Assembly: GCA_964618845.1 (NCBI GenBank)
Contig: CAZUCU010000014.1
Span: 1 to 16,033, forward strand
Source of the DNA: CAZUCU01 sp964618845
GTDB taxonomy: Bacteria; Patescibacteriota; Minisyncoccia; Phycocordibacterales; JAACPR01
Length of the DNA stretch: 16,033 nucleotides
Direction: 5' to 3'
Part shown: positions 12,096 to 16,033 of the stretch, one piece after another
How positions within the stretch are numbered: position 1 is the stretch's first letter
How the letters are laid out: each line of letters begins with the position of its first letter
Program-made: the position numbers and the translations under genes
The notes under the pieces: model-generated
Told to the model about the DNA's origin: nothing
The model's database searches: none
What the model saw: only the letters and a program-made list of their open reading frames with translations

Positions 12096-13846
12096 TTATT
12101 ATCTATTCTGCTTATTAATGAATCCACTTCTTTTCTAAGCCAAGAGGGAAGACTTGACGAAGGTACATCGAGATTATATTTTGTACCGACTTTGATATAT
12201 TGATATTCTCTTTGTCCCGCAGGATTATCGGTTTTAGATGGCACAACCAATTGTTCTATTTCTGCCATGTGCTTGCCCCCCTCATTTTTGTAGAGCTTAA
12301 ATTTTACGAATACTGGTGTGGTTTCGCCACTTTCTTCTTTTTTTGTCCTACCGTTTGGTAATCTTCTTTCTTTTAATATTGGTACACCTATTTCCAAAAA
12401 TTCTGGGTTTTCTCTCATTGCTTCGATTATTGTCTTTTCTGCCTTTCTTCTCTCACTTTCATCTTTCCTTTTCTCTATTATTTTTTGGGTTATTCCTTTT
12501 TTGTCATTGTCTTCTCTTTTTTCAAATGCCTGCCAAATTGGAGATCTTTCTTTACTACCGATTAATACTCTGAATACAATAGTTTGTCCCAACAACTTAG
12601 TTATTTTGGCACTTATTTTTTCAGGGTTAGGTAAATTTTTCAAATTAGTTCTTTTATCATCTTTTATTTCTTCCATGATTCTTATTGCTCTCGGATCAAA
12701 AATAAACTCAGTATCTGTTCTATAACTCCAAGAAGCCTTGGATTTTTGAATCCACGGAATTAAATCTTCAGGTGTTTTTTTGTTTGTTTCTTCTGATGTT
12801 AAAATATATTCTCTTATTTGTTCTCTTATTTGGTTCAAGGCTTCATGATTTCTGGGATCAAATGTTTCTGTGGTCTCTGACATTATTTTTTGTAATTTGT
12901 CATAATTTTCTGGACTTAAGATTGATTTTAAATTGTCCAATATTTCTTTATTTCTACCCTCTACATTTTTGGTCGCGTCTATCAAAACAAGTATAATTCT
13001 GTCTCTTTTTTCATTTCTCTCTTCCTCCTCCTTGGCTTTTTTAGCTTCTTTTTCTTTTTTCTCTCTTGCCTTTTTTTCATTGGATATATTTTCCCAGTTA
13101 GTCATTGCCTCTCTCATTTGTGTAATGAAAGTTTTTCGAACTTCAGGATCTGCGTCTGCCTTCTCAACTATTGTTCCTTGTTCTTTTATATATTCATCTA
13201 TCAATTTATTTCTCTCTTCTAACCATCTTTTGTTTATTCTATTTGCAAAATTAGATAGGACTATTCGCAATCCTTTGTCCAAATCTTCAATTGCGGGGTT
13301 ATTTGGGTCTTCTGTTTTTAATTGTTTAACTGCCTCTTCTGCTTCTTTATATGCTTCCACTTCTTCTTCTGTTAATATTCCAATGGCTATTGCCCTTGAA
13401 AATTCTTTTATAGTTTCCTGGTATTCTTTATTGAGTTTTTCAAATTTACCGCTTTTAGTATCTATTCGTCCTTTTATGTTAGGTCGTGGTTCTGGGTCTT
13501 TTTCTTGGTTGCCAAATTTCCCAACACTCAATGCATCAATAATTCTATTTGTGGCTTGTGCTCTTTCTCTGGCTTCTTCTTCAGTTGAGTTTCCTCCTCC
13601 TGTTCCTCCTCCTCTTTTAGACTGTTTTTTACTTTTTTCTGTCAACTTTTTCAAATAATCAACTATATCTAATTTTCCTCTTTCAAAAGATGGTTTCGGT
13701 AAAGTTTCTTCTTTGGTTTCTGTTTCTGGTGACAGGGGGACTTCTTTGGTGATTTCTCCAACTAATGGTTTTTTTCTTTTGGGTCTTGGTTTTTCCGTTT
13801 CTTTTGATGGTGTTTCAGAATTTAGATTAGGTTTTTCTATACTCAT
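12092..13846 (-). CDS. 584-aa highly charged, coiled-coil protein, unknown function
   Basis: Not recognised. No signal peptide or membrane segment. Residues 1-60 are disordered and Pro/Lys/Glu-rich (ETEKPRPKRKKP, VPLSPETETKEE); 78-86 is a Gly linker (GGGTGGGN); 90-250 is mostly helical; 257-283 is a Lys/Glu coiled coil (EKKAREKKEKEAKKAKEEEE). The C-terminal third is more globular, with PEKISAKITKLLGQTIVFRVL and TTPVFVKFKLYKNEGGKHMAEI, looking like beta-rich elements. Such multi-part charged proteins are common in CPR genomes as scaffolds or nucleoid- or ribosome-associated proteins, but that is only a guess. It is transcribed alone from TGTTATAAT and ends inside the stop of the convergent gene. 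Confidence 0.75.
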   Translation of the reverse strand: MSIEKPNLNSETPSKETEKPRPKRKKPLVGEITKEVPLSPETETKEETLPKPSFERGKLDIVDYLKKLTEKSKKQSKRGGGTGGGNSTEEEARERAQATNRIIDALSVGKFGNQEKDPEPRPNIKGRIDTKSGKFEKLNKEYQETIKEFSRAIAIGILTEEEVEAYKEAEEAVKQLKTEDPNNPAIEDLDKGLRIVLSNFANRINKRWLEERNKLIDEYIKEQGTIVEKADADPEVRKTFITQMREAMTNWENISNEKKAREKKEKEAKKAKEEEERNEKRDRIILVLIDATKNVEGRNKEILDNLKSILSPENYDKLQKIMSETTETFDPRNHEALNQIREQIREYILTSEETNKKTPEDLIPWIQKSKASWSYRTDTEFIFDPRAIRIMEEIKDDKRTNLKNLPNPEKISAKITKLLGQTIVFRVLIGSKERSPIWQAFEKREDNDKKGITQKIIEKRKDESERRKAEKTIIEAMRENPEFLEIGVPILKERRLPNGRTKKEESGETTPVFVKFKLYKNEGGKHMAEIEQLVVPSKTDNPAGQREYQYIKVGTKYNLDVPSSSLPSWLRKEVDSLISRIDNN

Positions 13847-13880
13847 GTTTATTTTTTAATAATGTTTTAATAATGTGATA

Positions 13881-13889
13881 ATTATAACA
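13881..13889 (-). promoter_or_regulatory. Extended -10 promoter of the 584-aa gene
   Basis: TGTTATAAT on the minus strand (13889-13881). The start would be near 13874, giving a leader of about 28 nt that contains an 11-nt tandem duplication, ACATTATTAAA twice, before the ATG at 13846. No SD. Confidence 0.6.
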
Positions 13890-13948
13890 AATTTGAAATA
13901 CACTATCTTGTTTTATACTATTGCTTTTTGGATGAAATGTTGTGTTGT

Positions 13949-14019
13949 TTTTTTGAACAAACGGTACAGATCAAATTCAAAGAAAATATTTGAATCAGTA
14001 AAAAAGGCGGTTCAAAAAA
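13949..14019. repeat. Nested inverted repeats between the 584-aa and C39 genes
   Basis: TTTTTTGAAC (13949-13958) is complementary to GTTCAAAAAA (14010-14019). Inside it ATTCAAA (13975-13981) pairs with TTTGAAT (13989-13995). The gap of about 200 nt otherwise holds the promoter of the 584-aa gene and the terminator of the C39 gene. Confidence 0.5.
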
Positions 14020-14050
14020 GAGTCCCAAATATAAATTAGGGGCTTTTTTA
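14014..14050 (-). terminator. Terminator of the soluble C39 peptidase gene
   Basis: On the minus strand AAAAAAGCCCC (14049-14039) pairs, with a small bulge, with GGGACTCTTTTTT (14026-14014), the T-run being the tail. The TAA stop of the gene lies in the first arm. Confidence 0.65.
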
Positions 14051-14533
14051 CTTTGCTAAAAATTGTTTTCCTACCTCTAAATCTTTTGGGGAAGCGACTA
14101 AAATCCAATTTTTATGGTCACCTTTACTGTCTCGCCATCTATTTTTAAATTCGGAAATATCTATCTCAAAATCTTCACCGTACCAAGGATCATTTAAAAT
14201 TATTTTTTCTTCTTTTATTCCAATAATTACAGCAAAATGTCCTTCTTTTTTTTCTTTGTCTACATAATTTACTAAGACTGGCAACTTTCTTTTTAAAAAA
14301 TTTTTAATTTCTTCAATACTTGAATTATTATTTGTATAACAAAATAAATGATTTTTCTGGAAGATTTCTATTATTTTTTTCTGAGAGGTGCCTTTTTGGT
14401 TTTCTGTTTTTAATTTTTTTATTAAATCATTTTCAGAATTAACAATTCTGAAGTATCTCAAAATCATCTGAACAGAAGTTGGCCCGCACGAGTAATTGGT
14501 ATCTTGTTTAAAATATGGGACTTTTATTCTCAT
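14048..14533 (-). CDS. Stand-alone C39-type cysteine peptidase domain, no signal peptide
   Basis: A 161-aa protein that is nearly all one peptidase C39 domain. VPYFKQDTNYSCGPTSVQMIL gives Q10 and the nucleophile C16; KEGHFAVIIG gives H99; ILNDPWYG gives D115. C39 domains remove double-glycine leaders as part of peptide exporters, but here there is no transporter, membrane segment or signal, so it should be cytosolic or be exported by other means. It differs from the anchored C39-like protein at 3910-4623, though both share the Q-C-H-D plan. It is divergent from a membrane protein gene, with promoters back to back; ATG 14533 lies 6 nt after a -10 box. Confidence 0.8.
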   Translation of the reverse strand: MRIKVPYFKQDTNYSCGPTSVQMILRYFRIVNSENDLIKKLKTENQKGTSQKKIIEIFQKNHLFCYTNNNSSIEEIKNFLKRKLPVLVNYVDKEKKEGHFAVIIGIKEEKIILNDPWYGEDFEIDISEFKNRWRDSKGDHKNWILVASPKDLEVGKQFLAK

Positions 14534-14539
14534 GTGAAA

Positions 14540-14561
14540 ATTATACCAAAAAAGTTATAAT
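14540..14561. promoter_or_regulatory. Back-to-back -10 boxes of the divergent C39 / membrane protein pair
   Basis: The minus-strand TGGTATAAT box (TATAAT 14545-14540) ends 6 nt before ATG 14533. The plus-strand TATAAT (14556-14561) ends 7 nt before ATG 14569. Only 10 nt separate the hexamers, so each polymerase footprint covers the other start, and both messages are predicted to be leaderless. Confidence 0.7.
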
Positions 14562-14568
14562 AAACATT

Positions 14569-15177
14569 ATGCTTAAAATAATTAAACAACACACAAAAGT
14601 ACTAATATTTACATTGTTATATTTAGTTCCATTTACAATTTATTTTGTTTCGACAGGTAAGGGGGAATTTATTTGGTATTCAATTATTGTTCTCGAATTA
14701 TTTTTCTTGGTTTTTTTGACTTTACCAATTTCTAAATTTAATGAAGGAATAATTTGGTCCTTATCTTTGTGGGCACTTCTGCATTTGGCAGGTGGTGGGA
14801 TAAGGGTTGGTGCAGGGGTTCTTTATGGCTTGACTTTAATTCCAATCTATAACGGAGGAGGGGAGATGATTTTTTTGAAATATGATCAAGTTGTTCATGC
14901 TTTCGGATTCGGACTTTGCGCTTATATAATTTTTCATTTTTTAAAAAGGTATTCTGTTAATCCTTACAAATTTGGTGTTTATATAATTGCAATTCTGGGT
15001 GGTGTTGGGCTTGGAGCAGTAAATGAAATTGCAGAATTTATTGCAACAGTTTTGTTTCCTCAAAATGGAGTTGGGGGATATGTAAATAATGCTCTTGATT
15101 TGGTGTTTAATTCTATTGGTGCTGTGGTGATAATGGTTTTTGTTTGGTGGAAAAATCGAGAACAGAATATTATTTGA
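14569..15177 (+). CDS. Integral membrane protein, YjdF (DUF2238)/VanZ-like motif pattern
   Basis: A 202-aa protein with about five or six hydrophobic segments (roughly residues 11-28, 34-52, 62-78, 108-125, 137-160 and 176-194). Motif residues are D106 and H110 (KYDQVVHAFGFG), E153 and E156 (AVNEIAEF), and N173/N174 with D177 and N181 (NNALDLVFNSIGA). This is the order seen in YjdF- and VanZ-type membrane proteins and in the smaller protein at 7997-8383. Function unknown. An earlier in-frame ATG at 14515 is rejected because it lies inside the divergent gene and upstream of the promoter. Confidence 0.75.
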   Translation: MLKIIKQHTKVLIFTLLYLVPFTIYFVSTGKGEFIWYSIIVLELFFLVFLTLPISKFNEGIIWSLSLWALLHLAGGGIRVGAGVLYGLTLIPIYNGGGEMIFLKYDQVVHAFGFGLCAYIIFHFLKRYSVNPYKFGVYIIAILGGVGLGAVNEIAEFIATVLFPQNGVGGYVNNALDLVFNSIGAVVIMVFVWWKNREQNII

Positions 15178-15219
15178 AATATGACCTTAGGAAAGATTAA
15201 GAAAATATGTTTCTGGTTT

Positions 15220-15440
15220 TTAATTTTTGTTTTTGTTGTTGTTGTTGTTATTAATTTTGATGTTTTTGGTATTTTTTGATAAATCTAAAAGTATATCTTT
15301 GGTGTTATCTGTAGAGCCATCATTTATAACAATTATTTTGTATGAGGCCCCCTTTAATAATTTATTTATTTTTTAATTGAGTTTTCTATTCTTTTTTCTT
15401 TGTTGTACACAGGGATAACTATTGATAACTTATATTTCAT
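15220..15440 (-). pseudogene. Decayed family-2 glycosyltransferase fragment
   Basis: The minus strand from ATG 15440 reads MKYKLSIVIPVYNKEKRIEN, the start of a GT-A family 2 glycosyltransferase, and stops at 15366 after 24 codons. In another frame, past the A-rich stretch AAAAAATAAATAAA, it resumes with LLKGASYKIIVINDGSTDNT, the next GT2 block with the DGSTDNT nucleotide-sugar motif, then runs into Asn/Lys codons (an AAC repeat) and a stop at 15220. Only about 75 of the usual 220 or more residues survive, and the DxD and acceptor parts are gone. Frameshift plus truncation mark it as a gene remnant. Confidence 0.8.
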
Positions 15441-15502
15441 AAATATTTAACCAGTAATAAAATATTATCGCGAACAAAACAAATCATTTGTGATTATTTT
15501 GA

Positions 15503-15508
15503 TATAAT
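15503..15508 (+). promoter_or_regulatory. -10 box of the pilin-like peptide gene
   Basis: TATAAT at 15503-15508. With a start site 6-8 nt downstream, the ATG at 15512 would be before the RNA start, which favours the ATG at 15521 as the true start with a leader of about five nt. Confidence 0.55.
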
Positions 15509-15520
15509 TATATGTATAAA

Positions 15521-15700
15521 ATGAAAAACGGTTTTGTAACTTTGGTTGGAATATTGATAGTGCTTCTTCTCATTGGTTTTTGGTTTGCAAATATGTATAC
15601 CAAGAAAAACGCAAATCAAAAAACTCAGTTGGAAACTTATAATGAAGCAATCGATGAAGCAAAAAATATCAAAAATGTTTTGGAAGATAAATATAAATAA
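15521..15700 (+). CDS. Short type IV pilin-like membrane peptide
   Basis: A 59-aa protein, MKNGFVTLVGILIVLLLIGF then a polar tail of about 38 residues rich in K, N, E and Q. The short basic N-terminus, the Gly-Phe junction and the following hydrophobic helix with FVTLV look like a class III-type prepilin signal (cleavage after G4), but the conserved Glu at position 5 of the mature part is missing and the globular domain is absent. It may be a minor pilin-like peptide or a simple single-span anchor with a short helical tail. No pilus genes are in the window. Confidence 0.55.
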   Translation: MKNGFVTLVGILIVLLLIGFWFANMYTKKNANQKTQLETYNEAIDEAKNIKNVLEDKYK

Positions 15701-15792
15701 AAAATTTAGAATATAGAAAGCAAGTTGGATTTTTTATAACGATAAATATGAATGAGAACCGGTGTTTACTAGAACTAATACCAATTCATTCT

Positions 15793-15915
15793 TTATAATT
15801 TTGTATACGAGCAATCCGTAAACCTCTCTCCGAGAGGTAATTTAAAGAATTCTGATTGAAAAAAATGTGTTGAGATCAAACCAGTCTTAATGTTATGGAC
15901 AGTCCATGACATCAT
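15793..15915 (-). CDS. 40-aa ORF with leaderless promoter, unknown function
   Basis: ATG 15915 (or the adjacent ATG 15912) to TAA 15793. The peptide is soluble and mixed, MMSWTVHNIKTGLIS..., with FFQSEFFKLPLGERFTD in the second half. The frame is open further up, to an ATG at 15981, but TATAAT (15927-15922) sits 6 nt before ATG 15915, exactly as at other genes here, so the shorter form is chosen. The PLGER codons form the hairpin ACCTCTC/GAGAGGT (15822-15838). A near-palindrome overlaps codons 2-8. It may be a real small gene or a remnant of a longer one. Confidence 0.4.
   Translation of the reverse strand: MMSWTVHNIKTGLISTHFFQSEFFKLPLGERFTDCSYTKL
15891..15911. repeat. 21-bp near-perfect palindrome at the start of the 40-aa ORF
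   Basis: TGTTATGGAC, A, GTCCATGACA: two 10-bp arms with one mismatch around a central base. Its position just inside the predicted 5' end of the ORF at 15793-15915 suits an operator, but it may be chance. Confidence 0.5.
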
Positions 15916-15921
15916 GATTAG

Positions 15922-15927
15922 ATTATA
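15922..15927 (-). promoter_or_regulatory. -10 box of the 40-aa ORF, predicted leaderless
   Basis: TATAAT on the minus strand, 6 nt before ATG 15915. No clear -35. Confidence 0.5.
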
Positions 15928-15975
15928 CAAAAAAAAGATTAAGTTTCTATAAAGAAAAAGTAAAGATTTAATAAA

Positions 15976-16020
15976 GCCCATTTGACTTCGCTCCGCTACG
16001 CTCAGGGCACTCGACTCGCG
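15976..16020. repeat. GC-rich intergenic repeat, window edge
   Basis: GCCC (15976-15979) and GGGC (16005-16008) flank the CGCTCCGCTACGCTC stretch; on the minus strand it reads GCCCTGAGCGTAGCGGAGCG. GC content jumps against the AT-rich surroundings. It resembles the widespread small GCCCTGAGC...GGGC repeats of bacterial intergenic regions. The rest of 15701-16033 outside the 40-aa ORF holds only a weak hairpin (GAATGA/TCATTC, near 15745-15792). Confidence 0.5.
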
Positions 16021-16033
16021 TATTTGTAACTGT

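Noticed and set aside
12318..13658. Hydrophobic plus-strand ORFs opposite the 584-aa gene
   Set aside because: They are antisense shadows of Lys/Glu codons, which read as Phe/Leu/Ser on the other strand.
14515..14568. Upstream ATG at 14515 as start of the membrane protein
   Set aside because: It would overlap the divergent gene and lie upstream of the promoter; ATG 14569 fits the TATAAT spacing and begins a normal membrane-protein N-terminus.
15181..15279. 32-aa plus-strand hydrophobic ORF (…FVFVVVVVINF)
   Set aside because: It is the complement of the Asn-codon run at the end of the glycosyltransferase remnant.

Overview
The window looks like a chromosomal segment of a Patescibacteria (Candidate Phyla Radiation) bacterium, most likely a Parcubacteria-type lineage. 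The reasons are: an AT-rich genome with very tight gene packing; a ribosomal spc-type operon in which rpsE is followed directly by rplO with no rpmD (uL30), a known CPR trait; nearly no Shine-Dalgarno sequences; the CPR-type adk-map pair; and short secreted or membrane proteins. UGA ends several genes (adk, infC) and is not seen as sense, so this is not a code-25 Gracilibacteria/SR1 genome.

Layout. 1-3900 (+): rpsZ(S14)-rpsH-rplF-rplR-rpsE-rplO-secY, close-packed, with a candidate promoter and leader hairpin just before S14. 3910-5536 (-): a C39-like peptidase and an M23 peptidase in one operon, the latter split by a frameshift at a G7/C7 run, preceded by a 40-aa membrane peptide that has its own SD and terminator. 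5605-7647 (+): adenylate kinase, methionine aminopeptidase and a long NDP kinase; ndk is bracketed by purine-rich inverted repeats. 7791-7972 (+): a promoter, a well-folded candidate ncRNA and a terminator. 7997-8383 (+): a small membrane protein. 8403-9551 (-): a long palindromic repeat, then rplT, rpmI and infC. 9633-9910 (-): a small acidic repeat peptide with its own promoter and terminator. 9962-11399 (+): a RimB-like retropepsin-fold protein and RimK. 11421-11503: a second, inverted copy of the palindromic repeat. 11586-13846: a basic conserved-looking protein (+) overlapping tail to tail with a 584-aa charged coiled-coil protein (-). 14048-15177: a C39 peptidase (-) and a membrane protein (+) divergent from back-to-back promoters. 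15220-16033: a decayed family-2 glycosyltransferase, a pilin-like peptide, a 40-aa ORF and a GC-rich repeat.

The genes serve translation (ribosomal proteins, IF-3, MetAP, RimK), protein export (SecY), nucleotide balance (Adk, Ndk), and cell-envelope or peptide processing (M23, two C39, pilin-like peptide). Two signals stand out. A -10 hexamer ends 6-7 nt before the ATG of six separate genes, which predicts leaderless transcripts. A pair of homologous ~85-100 bp palindromic elements with a shared 24-nt loop suggests a miniature mobile repeat family. All family calls come from reading motifs by eye; no database search was made.
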